In this document: piece after piece, positions 38,619 through 48,680 of the stretch
Position numbering within the stretch: the stretch's first letter is position 1
Layout of the letters: every line of letters starts with the position of its first letter
NCBI GenBank assembly: GCA_022792945.1
Contig: JAAWBZ010000033.1
Span: forward strand, 1 to 64,000
Source of the DNA: Oscillospiraceae bacterium
Lineage (GTDB): Bacteria; Bacillota; Clostridia; Oscillospirales; Oscillospiraceae
Direction of reading: 5' to 3'
Length of the DNA: 64,000 bases
Notes under the pieces: model-generated
The model's database searches: none
Seen by the model: the letters and a program-made list of their open reading frames with translations, nothing else
What the model was told of the DNA's origin: nothing
Made by a program: the position numbers and the translations under genes

Positions 38619-40327
38619 CCCTTGGCCTGCTCCTCTTCCTCCAGGACGCGGTAGGCCACCTTGCCCACTAACGTCTTTGGCAGCTCGGCGCGGAACTCGA
38701 TGTCGCAGGGCATGGCGTACTTGGCGATGTGATCGCGGCAATAGGCCATCAGCTCCTCCTTCACCGCCTCCGTCGGCTCGATCCCCGGCTGGAGGACCAC
38801 GAAAGCCTTGACCTTCTGCATCCTGTAGCTGTCCTTGACGCCGATGCAGCAGCTGAGGAGCACCTTGGGATGCCCGTCTATGATATTCTCCAGCTGACCG
38901 GGGTAGATGTTGTAGCCGGAGGAAATGATCATCCGCTTGATCCGCTGGCGGAAGTAGACGAAGCCGTCGGCGTCCATGTAGCCCAGGTCGCCGGTGTGCA
39001 GCCAGACCCGGCCCTCGTCATGGCGGCGGAGGGTGCTGGCGGTCTCCTCGGGGTTGTCTACGTAGCCCAGCATGACCGTGGGGCCAGAGAGGCAGATCTC
39101 GCCGTCGGTGTTGGGTGGCAGCTCCTCGGTGGTGCCGGGCTTGACGATCTTGTAGTAGGTATCCGGGAACGGCACGCCGATGGAGCCGGAGCGGTAGTAG
39201 TCCACCGGCGTGAGGCACGAGGCGGTGACGCACTCGGTGGTGCCGTAGCCCTCCCGGACCTGGATGGTGGCATGATGCTCATGGAGGAAGGCGTCCACCT
39301 TCTTTTTCAGCTCGATGGACAGTGAGTCACCGCCGCAGAACATCCCCTTGAGGAAGCTGAGGTCCGCCCCCTCCAGGTTGTCGGCCCGCAGCAGGGCCTC
39401 GAAGAGGGTGGGTACGCCGGGAATGATATTGGGCTTTTTCTTCACCAGGAGTTTGGCGTAGGACTTGACCGTGAACTGGGGCACCAGGATGCAGGTGGCG
39501 CCGGCGATGAGCGGCGTGTGGATGCCGATGCCCAGGCCGAAGCCATGGAACAGGGGCATCACCGAGAGCATTTTCAGCCCGTCGATGGGCGAAAAGCCGC
39601 TGGCGCCGATGGTCTGAAGGGCCAGGGCGTTGAAGTTCAGATTGGAGAGAAGGATGCCCTTGGTGGTGCCGGTGGTGCCGCCGGAGTAAAGGATGGCCGC
39701 GCCATCGGCAGCCTGTCCGTCATCGGGGGGCAGCTGGCCCTTCCAGCGCCGGCCCATGGCCAAGGCGTCGGACCAGAGGGTATACCCCTTTGGGGGCAGC
39801 CTGGGGATTTTCCGCCCGGCGGTCAGGGCGTAGCCCACAGCCAGGGCGGGGGGCAGCTCGTCGCGGATTCTGGCGATGAGGATGGTCACCGGCTGGTCCA
39901 GCTGCGGCGTGATGGCGGCGAGCTTGGGATAGAACTGGTCCAGGGTGAGCACGGCCTTGCTGCGGGAGAAATTGAGGTAGAACTTGATTTCATTGGGGGC
40001 CGAGAGCGGGTGGATCATGTTGGAGACGGCCCCGATGCGGTTGCAGGCATAGAAGCAGTCCACGCCCTGGGGGGAGTTTGGCATGCAGATGGTGACGCGG
40101 TCGCCCTTGCCGATGCCCAGGGCCAGGAGGGCCTTGGCTGTGAGGTCAACGCGGCGCAGGAACTCGGCGTAGGAGGTCCTTTTCCCCATGAACTCATAGG
40201 CGGTGTTGCCGGGATAGCGCCGCGCGGCATCGCGGACCATCTGATAGATGGTTTTCTGGGGGTAGTCGATGGTCCGGGGCGTCTCGCCGTAGAAATTCAG
40301 CCACGGTGCGGTCGCGGAAATGCTCAT
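38615..40327 (-). CDS. AMP-dependent synthetase / acyl-CoA ligase
   Basis: AILYSGGTTGTTKGI; REGYGTTE; WLHTGDLGYMD. Confidence 0.93.
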   Translation of the reverse strand: MSISATAPWLNFYGETPRTIDYPQKTIYQMVRDAARRYPGNTAYEFMGKRTSYAEFLRRVDLTAKALLALGIGKGDRVTICMPNSPQGVDCFYACNRIGAVSNMIHPLSAPNEIKFYLNFSRSKAVLTLDQFYPKLAAITPQLDQPVTILIARIRDELPPALAVGYALTAGRKIPRLPPKGYTLWSDALAMGRRWKGQLPPDDGQAADGAAILYSGGTTGTTKGILLSNLNFNALALQTIGASGFSPIDGLKMLSVMPLFHGFGLGIGIHTPLIAGATCILVPQFTVKSYAKLLVKKKPNIIPGVPTLFEALLRADNLEGADLSFLKGMFCGGDSLSIELKKKVDAFLHEHHATIQVREGYGTTECVTASCLTPVDYYRSGSIGVPFPDTYYKIVKPGTTEELPPNTDGEICLSGPTVMLGYVDNPEETASTLRRHDEGRVWLHTGDLGYMDADGFVYFRQRIKRMIISSGYNIYPGQLENIIDGHPKVLLSCCIGVKDSYRMQKVKAFVVLQPGIEPTEAVKEELMAYCRDHIAKYAMPCDIEFRAELPKTLVGKVAYRVLEEEEQAKG

Positions 40328-40393
40328 GACTTGGTCAGTCCTTTCGTGTGATGGTTGTGGATTCAGAGATACAGCGCGCGGCAGGGGCGGCGC

Positions 40394-41542
40394 TCACCGT
40401 CCCAGCGCCCTGGCCGCCCAGGTGCGGTGCTGGAGCATGGCGCCATGGGGGCAGAACTCCTGGCAGCAGAAGCAGTGAATGCACCTGCCCTTATCGATCT
40501 TGGGCAGGCCCTTTTCCATGGCAATGGCCTTTGCCGGACAGATCTCCCGGCATTTGCCGCAGCCGACGCATACCGTCCGCCGCACCTGCGGCCGCGGACA
40601 CAGCGCCCGCTGGATCACCGCGCCGCGGAGCTTCCCCAGCGCGCCGCCCTGCCCGCGGAACAGCAGGCTGCTCTGGGCCTCAATGCGCCGGTAGTCCGGC
40701 ACCATGAAGCGCTGCCAGTCGCCGTCCACCGTCAGCTCTCCCGCACGCTGCGGGATGAGGCCCCGCTCGAAGGCCGCCTCCAGTGTGGGCACGTCCCGGC
40801 GCTCCAGGCCGATCAGCGCCGCGCACAGCAGATCCAGCCGGTGGGCGCTTTCAGACGCCGCCAGGCACCCGATCTCCCGGGGCGTCCCCGCGGTGGGGCC
40901 ATTGCCCTCCATGCCCACCACAGCGTCGCAGAGGGAGAGCCGCGGCTGCACATATTCATTCAAATCCACGAGCATTCTGGCAAAATCCGCGGGGTTGGCG
41001 AACTGAAAGTGGAATTCCGGCTTCTTGGTCCCCGGGATCACGCCGAAGAGGTTCTTGGCCGCGCAGGAGAGGGCCATCATGCCGTGGGTCTTGAGCTTGC
41101 AGAAGTCGATCACCGCGTCCGCCTGGTCCAGCCAGGCGGTGTAGGGGAACCGGCGGCAGACCTTCCCCGCGGGGAACTCGACCTCCCGCTGGGAGAAGTC
41201 CTGGTTGAGCCGCGCGCCGTGGTCCTCCAGGGCACGGTAGCCCGCGGCGGCGTAGAGGCGGTTCACATAGGCGGCGGTGTACAGCCCGCCGGGGCTGTCG
41301 CCCACCGTGACCTGCGCGCCGCGCTCCGTCAGCAGGTCGCTCAGGGCCGCCAGCAGCGCCGGATGGGTGGTGACGGCGGCCTCGGGCCTGGCGAAGGAGA
41401 CCAGGTTGGCCTTGACGGCCACGCGCATCCCCGGCCGCACCCAGTCCAGCCCGCCCAGCGGCGCCAGGACGGCCTCCAGCGCCTCGCGGCAGGCTGCCGG
41501 CGCGTAGTCCCGGCAGGGGACGATGGACACATCGCAGGACAT
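40394..41542 (-). CDS. DUF362 domain protein with 4Fe-4S centres
   Basis: CVGCGKCREICP and CIHCFCCQEFCP; DUF362 KANLVS, DSPGG. Confidence 0.9.
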   Translation of the reverse strand: MSCDVSIVPCRDYAPAACREALEAVLAPLGGLDWVRPGMRVAVKANLVSFARPEAAVTTHPALLAALSDLLTERGAQVTVGDSPGGLYTAAYVNRLYAAAGYRALEDHGARLNQDFSQREVEFPAGKVCRRFPYTAWLDQADAVIDFCKLKTHGMMALSCAAKNLFGVIPGTKKPEFHFQFANPADFARMLVDLNEYVQPRLSLCDAVVGMEGNGPTAGTPREIGCLAASESAHRLDLLCAALIGLERRDVPTLEAAFERGLIPQRAGELTVDGDWQRFMVPDYRRIEAQSSLLFRGQGGALGKLRGAVIQRALCPRPQVRRTVCVGCGKCREICPAKAIAMEKGLPKIDKGRCIHCFCCQEFCPHGAMLQHRTWAARALGR

Positions 41543-41783
41543 GAAACGCGCCTCCTTTTTTTGCAAATTACTATTATTATATCACAGATTGCCGCCCGCC
41601 GCAATGGCGAACCGCCGGCTTTTCTCCGGCGCTGCCTGGTCGGGCGCGCAATTTTTTGCGCGAATTCCCGAAAATAGGTTTACATATTCCCGGTTTCGCG
41701 GTAGAATAGCTGCAGAGTGTTCCGCGCCGTGCCGGCGGCGGAGCCCTGTGAGCCCTTTTTTGCAACCAAGGAGGACGACGATT

Positions 41784-43169
41784 TTGGACCTTTACGATTC
41801 CAGCGAGCTGGATCTGATCCTCAGCGATATCAAGCAGCTGCTCTCCGAGGACGAGCCGGAGCCGCCCGCCGCGCCGACGGCCAGTCCGGCCCCCACGGTT
41901 CAGGAGACCCGGAAATTCACCCCGGTGCATCCCCCCGTCCAGCCCCCGCAGGCGGCCCCGGAGCCTTCCGCCCCTGCTGTCCGCCCGCCCTGGGAGGACC
42001 CGGACTTCGCCGGGACCTACTATGACGGCGGCGCGGCCCAGGTGGTCCGCAGCGCCAGCGTCCACGACGCCCCCGCGCCCCGCCGCGCCCCGCAGTATCA
42101 GCCGCCGCAGCCGGAGGCCCGCCCCGCCCCGCCCGCCCAGGCCCGCCGGACCGAGCGCCCCGCCCCCACCCGGGCGCAGAAGATCGCGCGGCAGTCCCTG
42201 GCCTACGACAACGAGGATGACGAGGACGATCCCGAGGAGTACGCCGCGCCCAAGCGCCGCCGCCCCCTCCGCTGGCTGGGCCGGCTGCTGGTCATTCTGC
42301 TGGTGCTGGGGCTTCTGGCAGCCGGCGGGCTGTATCTGCTGGCCGCCCAGCCCACCGCCAGCGCCGCCCTGGGCGTTCGTCGCTCGGGGGTGTCCACGAT
42401 TCTGCTCATCGGCACCGACGCCGGAGACCTGCGCACCGACACGCTGATGCTCCTCTCCGTGGACGACGCCAACCACACCGCCGCCCTGGTGAGCATCCCC
42501 CGGGACACCCTGGTCAACGGCCCCTATACGGTGCCCAAGATCAACAGCGTCTACGCCGTCAACAACGGCGGCGAGGCGGGCATGGAGATGCTGCTCCAGC
42601 GGGTGACGGAGTCCATCGGCTTCCCGCCGGACGGCTATGTGCTGGTGAACCTGAGCGCTTTTGTGGAGCTGGTGGACATCATGGGCGGCGTCCGGTTTGA
42701 CGTGCCGGTGAGCATGCAGTACAGCGACCCGTCGCAGGACCTCTATATCGACCTGGCCGCGGGCGAGCAGGAGCTGGACGGCGTGCAGGCCATGGGCCTG
42801 GTGCGCTTCCGCTCGGGGTACGCCGAGGCGGATCTGAAGCGGGTGGAGGTCCAGCGGGCCTTCGTCTCGGCGGCGGCGGAGCAGTGGATCGGGCCGGGGG
42901 TGGTGTTCAAGGCTCCGCGGCTCATCGGCTGGCTCCAGGACCATGTGGAAACCGACATGAGCCTGCGCAACCTGACGTGGCTGGCCAAGGCTCTGATGCG
43001 CGCCGACCGCGCGTCCATCACCACCGAGACGCTCCCGGGCCATGCGGCCACTATCCAGGGCGGCTCCTACTATATTCTCGACCCCTACGCCGTGGCCGAC
43101 GTGGTCAACCGCTGCCTCAACCCCTATGTACAGGAGATCACTGTGAACGACCTCCTGATCCGGAACTGA
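41784..43169 (+). CDS. LytR-CpsA-Psr (LCP) family protein
   Basis: TTG start after AAGGAGG; cytoplasmic N-tail, one TM, then ILLIGTDAGDLRTDTLMLLSVD...VSIPRDT. Confidence 0.92.
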   Translation: MDLYDSSELDLILSDIKQLLSEDEPEPPAAPTASPAPTVQETRKFTPVHPPVQPPQAAPEPSAPAVRPPWEDPDFAGTYYDGGAAQVVRSASVHDAPAPRRAPQYQPPQPEARPAPPAQARRTERPAPTRAQKIARQSLAYDNEDDEDDPEEYAAPKRRRPLRWLGRLLVILLVLGLLAAGGLYLLAAQPTASAALGVRRSGVSTILLIGTDAGDLRTDTLMLLSVDDANHTAALVSIPRDTLVNGPYTVPKINSVYAVNNGGEAGMEMLLQRVTESIGFPPDGYVLVNLSAFVELVDIMGGVRFDVPVSMQYSDPSQDLYIDLAAGEQELDGVQAMGLVRFRSGYAEADLKRVEVQRAFVSAAAEQWIGPGVVFKAPRLIGWLQDHVETDMSLRNLTWLAKALMRADRASITTETLPGHAATIQGGSYYILDPYAVADVVNRCLNPYVQEITVNDLLIRN

Positions 43170-43184
43170 GAAGGTGCCTTTGAT

Positions 43185-43751
43185 ATGGAAGAATTTTACA
43201 TGGACCCCACCCGTTACCACGGCCGTCCGGCCTCCGCGGCGAACCGTACCGAGCAGGAGCTGGCCTGCTACGACCTCCTGGACCGTCTGGCAGTGGTCTT
43301 TGCCCGGGCCGACCACGGCCACGCGGATACCATCGAGCAGTGCAAGCGGGTGGAGGGTGTGCTGGGCGCGCCCATCTGCAAGAATTTGTTTTTGTGCAAC
43401 CGGCAGAAGACGCAGTTTTACCTGCTGATGCTGGCGGGGGACAAGGTGTTCAAGACCAAGGATCTCTCCAAGCAGCTGGGTGTGGCGCGCCTGAGCTTCG
43501 CCGGGCCGGAGGAGATGCGGGAATATTTGGACGTGACGCCCGGCTCGGTGACGGTGCTGGCGCTGAAAAACGACCGGGACCACCGTGTGCAGCTGGTCAT
43601 CGACCAGTCGGTGGCCGCCGGTGCGCAGGTCAGCTGTCACCCCTGCATCAACACCTCCACCATTCTCCTCTCCACCCGGGACCTGATGGACAAGGTGCTC
43701 CCCGCTTTGGAGCACGAGCCGGTCCTGGTGGACCTGCCGTGGAATGCGTAA
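43185..43751 (+). CDS. YbaK/ProX-like aminoacyl-tRNA deacylase
   Basis: ICKNLFLCNRQKTQFYLLMLAGDKVFKTKDLSKQLG; SCHPCINTSTILLS. Confidence 0.88.
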   Translation: MEEFYMDPTRYHGRPASAANRTEQELACYDLLDRLAVVFARADHGHADTIEQCKRVEGVLGAPICKNLFLCNRQKTQFYLLMLAGDKVFKTKDLSKQLGVARLSFAGPEEMREYLDVTPGSVTVLALKNDRDHRVQLVIDQSVAAGAQVSCHPCINTSTILLSTRDLMDKVLPALEHEPVLVDLPWNA

Positions 43752-43836
43752 CAGTGGATGAGAGCATGATCTCCATCTCAGAATGGCGTGTCGCAGCCTC
43801 ATCGTTTTGTGGATGTTTCCTTGCCATATAATTTCA

Positions 43837-43881
43837 CCCCCCTGATGTAATTCCGCGTTCCTACATCAGGGGGGTTCTTTA
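43837..43881 (+). terminator. Rho-independent terminator
   Basis: CCCCCCTGATGTA...TACATCAGGGGGG then TTCTTTATT. Confidence 0.85.
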
Positions 43882-43937
43882 TTGTCCGTTTTGACTGGCT
43901 CCGCGCAAAAGGGCCGGCGGCGCTTTTGTGGGAAGGG

Positions 43938-44393
43938 CTACAGTCTCAGTCCCTTCACATCCTTCATGCGCTCGAGGATCACATGGCTCCGCAGGCTGCG
44001 GACGCCGCGCAGGCCGTCCAGCTCCCGGAGAAACGCCTCCAGCCGCTCCTGGCTGTCCGCCACCGCGTGGGCGTGAAGACAGCAGTCCCCTGTCATGCGG
44101 TACAGCTGCGTCACCGTCGCGTTGCCGCACAGCTGCGCGCTGACCGCCTCCAGCCGCTCCGGCGCCGCCTCGATCTCCAGATACAGCGAGTAAGCCCCGC
44201 TCAGCTTCTGGGGGTTGATGACCGTGGTGTACCCCTCGATGACGCCCCGGCGCTCCAGGGCCTCAATGTGCGCGCGCACCGCCACCCGGGATACGCCCAC
44301 CTGATCGCCGATCTCCGAGTAGGAAAGGCGCGCGTTGGCCGTCAGCAGCTCCAGGATCCGCTGGTCCAAGGGGTCCAATCCGTCTAAATACAT
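43938..44393 (-). CDS. Lrp/AsnC family regulator
   Basis: LDPLDQRILELLTANARLSYSEIGDQVGVSRVAVRAHIEALERRGVI. Confidence 0.95.
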   Translation of the reverse strand: MYLDGLDPLDQRILELLTANARLSYSEIGDQVGVSRVAVRAHIEALERRGVIEGYTTVINPQKLSGAYSLYLEIEAAPERLEAVSAQLCGNATVTQLYRMTGDCCLHAHAVADSQERLEAFLRELDGLRGVRSLRSHVILERMKDVKGLRL

Positions 44394-44504
44394 GGTATTC
44401 CGCTCCTTTTTTCCGGCAGACAGGATTGGAAAATGCTGTCATTGCCTGGATGATGGTCTCAGTATACCACAACCCTGGCGAAAAAACAAATAGAAATATT
44501 CATG

Positions 44505-44566
44505 TTGACAAAAGAAATAAATACTGCTATTGTACTTACGAAACGATATATTAAGGTTACGAATCG
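44505..44566 (+). promoter_or_regulatory. SigA promoter with direct repeats over the predicted start site
   Basis: TTGACA (44505) N17 TATTGT (44528); TTACGAAACG (44536) and TTACGAATCG (44557). Confidence 0.5.
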
Positions 44567-44578
44567 GAGGAACCGGCC

Positions 44579-45901
44579 ATGCAGACCGACTTTACCACCG
44601 GCGCCATCACCGGGCGGCTGTTCCGCTTTGCCCTGCCGATGATGGTGGGGAATCTGCTGCAGCAGCTCTACAACATCGCCGATACCCTCATCGTGGGGAA
44701 GTACCTGGGGCCGGACGCTCTGGGGGCGGTGGGGTCCAGCTATACGCTGATGGTGTTTCTCACCTCCATCCTCCTGGGGCTGTGCATGGGCAGCGGCGCG
44801 GCCTTCTCCCAGTGGTACGGCCGGCGGGACCTGGAGCGGCTGCGGCAGGGGGCGTTCCTCTCCTTCTGCCTCATCGCCCTGCTGGCGCTGGCCCTGACGC
44901 TGGGAGCCTTTTTCGGTACCGAAGGGCTTTTGCGCCTCCTGCGGGTGCACCGCCGGGTGGTCCCGTGGATGCGGGCATACCTGCGGATCGTCTTTCTGGG
45001 CGTCCCGGCCACGTTCCTCTATAATTATTTCGCCACACTCCTGCGGGCGGTGGGGAACTCCGTGACGCCGCTGATTTTCCTGGGCGTGTCGGCGGTTTTA
45101 AACGTGGGGCTGGACCTGTGGTTTGTGCTGGGGCTGGGGTGGAGCGTCCGGGGCGCGGCGGCGGCCACGGTGCTCTCGCAGTACCTCAGCGGCGCGGGGC
45201 TGGCGGCCTACGCCCTGCTGGCCTGCCCGGACCTGCGGCCCCGGCGGCGGCACCTGCGCTGGAGCGGTCCGGTGGTGCAGGAGATCTCCGGGCTGAGCCT
45301 GCTCACCTGCGTGCAGCAGTCGGTGATGAACCTCGGCATCCTGATGGTTCAGGGGCTGGTCAACAGCTTCGGCCCCGCGGTGATGGCGGCGTTCGCAGCG
45401 GCGGTGAAGGTGGACTCCTTCGCCTATATGCCGGCCCAGGACTTCGGCAACGCCTTTTCCACCTTTGTGGCCCAGAACTACGGCGCGGGCCGCACGGACC
45501 GCATCCGGGCGGGACTCCGGCGGGCGGCGGCGGCCTCGGCGGGGTTCTGCGCGGCGGTGAGCGCGGCGGTGTACCTGCTGGCGGAGCCGCTGATGGGCCT
45601 CTTTGTGGAGGCCGGCGAGGCGGAGATCATCGCCGTGGGCGCGGCGTACCTGCGGATTGAGGGGGCGTTCTACTGCGGCATCGGCCTGCTGTTCCTCTGG
45701 TACGGCTGCTACCGGGCGGTGAAGCAGCCGGGGATGTCGGTGGCGCTGACCGCGGTATCCCTGGGCACCCGGGTAGCGCTGGCCTACGGGCTTTCAGCCA
45801 TTCCGGCGGTGGGGCTGTACGGCGTCTGGGCGTCGGTGCCCGTCGGGTGGCTCCTGGCGGATATTCTGGGCCTTTGGCGCTGGCGCCGTCTGCGGCTGTA
45901 G
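44579..45901 (+). CDS. MATE family efflux transporter
   Basis: FRFALPMMVGNLLQQLYNIADTLIVGKYLGPDALGAVGSSY. Confidence 0.95.
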   Translation: MQTDFTTGAITGRLFRFALPMMVGNLLQQLYNIADTLIVGKYLGPDALGAVGSSYTLMVFLTSILLGLCMGSGAAFSQWYGRRDLERLRQGAFLSFCLIALLALALTLGAFFGTEGLLRLLRVHRRVVPWMRAYLRIVFLGVPATFLYNYFATLLRAVGNSVTPLIFLGVSAVLNVGLDLWFVLGLGWSVRGAAAATVLSQYLSGAGLAAYALLACPDLRPRRRHLRWSGPVVQEISGLSLLTCVQQSVMNLGILMVQGLVNSFGPAVMAAFAAAVKVDSFAYMPAQDFGNAFSTFVAQNYGAGRTDRIRAGLRRAAAASAGFCAAVSAAVYLLAEPLMGLFVEAGEAEIIAVGAAYLRIEGAFYCGIGLLFLWYGCYRAVKQPGMSVALTAVSLGTRVALAYGLSAIPAVGLYGVWASVPVGWLLADILGLWRWRRLRL

Positions 45902-48516
45902 GCCGTGAGGAGCTTGCGCAGGAGGTCGAAGGGCACCACGGTGGCCGCCAGGGCCACCACCTGGAGGATGGTCTCCGCCGGCAGCGGCTCGGTGCGGAAG
46001 ACCGCGCTGCCATAGCGGATCAGCAGCAGCTGGATGCCTGACACCGCCGCCATGATGGCCAGAAACGCGCCGTTGCGCCCCAGGCTCCCCAGCAGGTTCA
46101 CCCGGTGGGTCCGTGCGTTGAAGGCGTTGAAGATGCCAGAGAAGATGAAGAGGGTGAAAAAGGCGGTCATGAAGCCCAGATAGTCGCTCTCATACCCGAA
46201 CCGCGCCCGGAAGTACGGCAGGCGCAGAAACGCCGCGCACAGGGCGATGGTGTAGGCGCCGGTGAGGACGATCTGCCCCAGCATCTCCCGGGAGAGAATG
46301 GGCTCACTGCGCCGCTTGGGCGCCTCACGCATATACCGCTCCAGGGGCGGCTCCCCGGCGAAGGCCAGACCGCCCAGGGTGTCCATGATGATGTTGATCC
46401 ACAGCATCTGCGTCACCGTCACCGGCGTCTCGATGCCGATGAACGGCGCGATCAGCGACACGCCCACGGCGCAGAGGTTCATGGTCAGCTGGAACACCAG
46501 GAATTTCCGGATGCTCCTGAAGATGGTCCGGCCGTAGAGGATGGCCCGGGCGATAGAGGCGAAATTGTCGTCCAGAATGACGATATCGCCGGCCTCCTTA
46601 GCCACCTCCGTGCCGCTGCCCATGGCGAAGCCCACGTCGGCACACTTGAGGGCCGGGGCGTCGTTGATGCCGTCGCCGGTCATGCCGGCCACCAGGCCCA
46701 GCTCCTGCGCCGCCCGCACCAGGCGGCTCTTGTCCCCGGGCAGCGCCCGGGCCACCACCCGCAGCCGGGGCAGCGCCGCGCGCAGGGCGGCGTCGCGCAT
46801 CCCGGCCAGCTCCTGGCTGGTGAGGACCAGGTCGCGCCCCGGCTCTGCGGCGATGCCGGCCTCCCGGGCGATGGCGAGGGCCGTATCCCGGTTGTCCCCG
46901 GTGATCATCACCACCTGGATGCCCGCCTCCCGGACCTGCCGGACCGCCCGGTCCACTCCGGGCCGGAGGCCGTCCCGGAGGCCCAGAAGGCCCAGAAAGG
47001 TCAGCGGTCCCCCGACGGGGGCGGCCGCCGCCGGGTCCGCCGCCGCCAGGGCCAGAACGCGCATCCCCGCCCCGGTCATGCGCCCCAGGGCCGCGCGGAC
47101 CATGGGCGGCACGCCGGCGCGGACGCGCCCCTGCCCGTCATAATGGGCGGTGCAGCGGGGCAGCAGAGCCTCCGGCGCGCCCTTGAACAGCAGCAGGTTC
47201 CGGTCGCCCCGCAGCCGCGCACAGGCGTACTTCCGCGCCGGGTCGAAGGGCAGGGCCATCTCCGCCGCCGCCGGGGTATCGAAGCCCGCCGCGAAGTCCA
47301 GCACCGCCCGGTCGGTGCTGTTGCCGCCCACGGCGCGCCCGCCGGAGAGCGCCGCCTCGTTGCAGTACCGGCAGGTCAGGGCGCACAGCTGCCGCAGGGC
47401 TGGGGACTTCACCTGCCGCAGCTGCGTGCAGCGCGTCCCATCGGCGAACACCAGCTGCTCCGCCTGCATCCGGCCCCGGGTCAGGGTGCCGGTCTTGTCG
47501 GTGAACAGGATATTCAGGCTCCCCGCCGTCTCGATGCCCACCAGCTTGCGCACCATCACATGGTCCCGCTTCATCCGTGCCATGTTGGACGAGAGGACCA
47601 CCGTGATCATCATGGGCAGCCCCTCCGGCACCGCCACCACCACCACTGCGATGGCCAGCAGCGCCGCGTGGAACAGGTGGCCGATGAGGGCCGAGGGCGT
47701 CTGCAATTCCGAGAGCACCGCCGCCCAGCGGAAACCGTTGTTCATGACCAGCGCGTGAAAAAGGTCGGCAAAGGCGACCAGGGCTGCGGCGGTGTAGCCC
47801 ATGCGGCTGATATCCCGGGCCAGGCCGGAAAGACGGGCCTTCATGGGGCTCTCGCCGCTGTCCTCCTGAAGCTCGGAGGCCAGCGCGCCGTAGAGCGTGG
47901 CGTCCCCCACCCGCTCCACGCGCATCACGCCCTGTCCCGCCGCGACCACGGCGCCGCGAAGCAGCTGGGATGGCTCCTCCGGCGACCAGCGCCGGGGGCC
48001 TTTTCCGTTCCAGGGAACCTTCTCCGCCTCGCGGCTCTCGCCGTTGAGGGGCGACTGGTCCACCTGGAGCGCCCCGGAGAGCAGCAGGCCGTCGGCGGGG
48101 ATCTTCTCGCCGGCCTGCAGGAGCACCAGGTCGCCCACCACCACCTCCGCCACCGGGATCACCTGGAGCCCCTCCCGCCGCTGGACGCGGCACTGGGTCC
48201 TGGCGGCCTCCTCCTGGAGCCGTTGGAAGGCCGACTCGCTGCCGTACTCCGAGAGGGAGGAGACAAAGGTCGCCAGGAACACCGCCGCGCCGATGCCCAC
48301 CGGCTCGAACCAGCTGTGCTCCCGCAGGGACACCAGCACGTTGAGGGCCAGAGCGGCCAGGAGAATTTTGATGATGGGGTCCCCGAAGCTGGCAGCAAAC
48401 TGCCGCCAGAAGGACCTGCGCCGCCGCCGGGTAAAGGCGTTGGCCCCGTGCCGCCGGCGCGACGCCTCCACCTCGCCCCGGCTCAGTCCCCGCAGTCTCT
48501 CCGTTTCTACCGACAT
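45784..48516 (-). CDS. Calcium-translocating P-type ATPase (PMCA-like)
   Basis: ILFTDKTGTLTRGRM; MTGDGINDAPALKCADVGFAMG. Confidence 0.95.
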   Translation of the reverse strand: MSVETERLRGLSRGEVEASRRRHGANAFTRRRRRSFWRQFAASFGDPIIKILLAALALNVLVSLREHSWFEPVGIGAAVFLATFVSSLSEYGSESAFQRLQEEAARTQCRVQRREGLQVIPVAEVVVGDLVLLQAGEKIPADGLLLSGALQVDQSPLNGESREAEKVPWNGKGPRRWSPEEPSQLLRGAVVAAGQGVMRVERVGDATLYGALASELQEDSGESPMKARLSGLARDISRMGYTAAALVAFADLFHALVMNNGFRWAAVLSELQTPSALIGHLFHAALLAIAVVVVAVPEGLPMMITVVLSSNMARMKRDHVMVRKLVGIETAGSLNILFTDKTGTLTRGRMQAEQLVFADGTRCTQLRQVKSPALRQLCALTCRYCNEAALSGGRAVGGNSTDRAVLDFAAGFDTPAAAEMALPFDPARKYACARLRGDRNLLLFKGAPEALLPRCTAHYDGQGRVRAGVPPMVRAALGRMTGAGMRVLALAAADPAAAAPVGGPLTFLGLLGLRDGLRPGVDRAVRQVREAGIQVVMITGDNRDTALAIAREAGIAAEPGRDLVLTSQELAGMRDAALRAALPRLRVVARALPGDKSRLVRAAQELGLVAGMTGDGINDAPALKCADVGFAMGSGTEVAKEAGDIVILDDNFASIARAILYGRTIFRSIRKFLVFQLTMNLCAVGVSLIAPFIGIETPVTVTQMLWINIIMDTLGGLAFAGEPPLERYMREAPKRRSEPILSREMLGQIVLTGAYTIALCAAFLRLPYFRARFGYESDYLGFMTAFFTLFIFSGIFNAFNARTHRVNLLGSLGRNGAFLAIMAAVSGIQLLLIRYGSAVFRTEPLPAETILQVVALAATVVPFDLLRKLLTAYSRRRRQRQRPRISARSHPTGTDAQTPYSPTAGMAESP

Positions 48517-48680
48517 ACCAAGCGCCTCCCCAAAGCCTTTTTGTACAGGCTATTGCCGCCGGCGCGGAAATATGCGTCCCGCCCCGCCGGCGGCTTTTGG
48601 CGCGCTTTGAGGATTGACATCGCCGGCGGCAGACGGTAGAATAGACCTATCAGTAAACGAGACGAAAGGGGAACTCACCT

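Noticed and set aside
46105-48639. 844-aa plus-strand ORF
   Set aside because: Antisense to the Ca2+-ATPase gene; low-complexity composition
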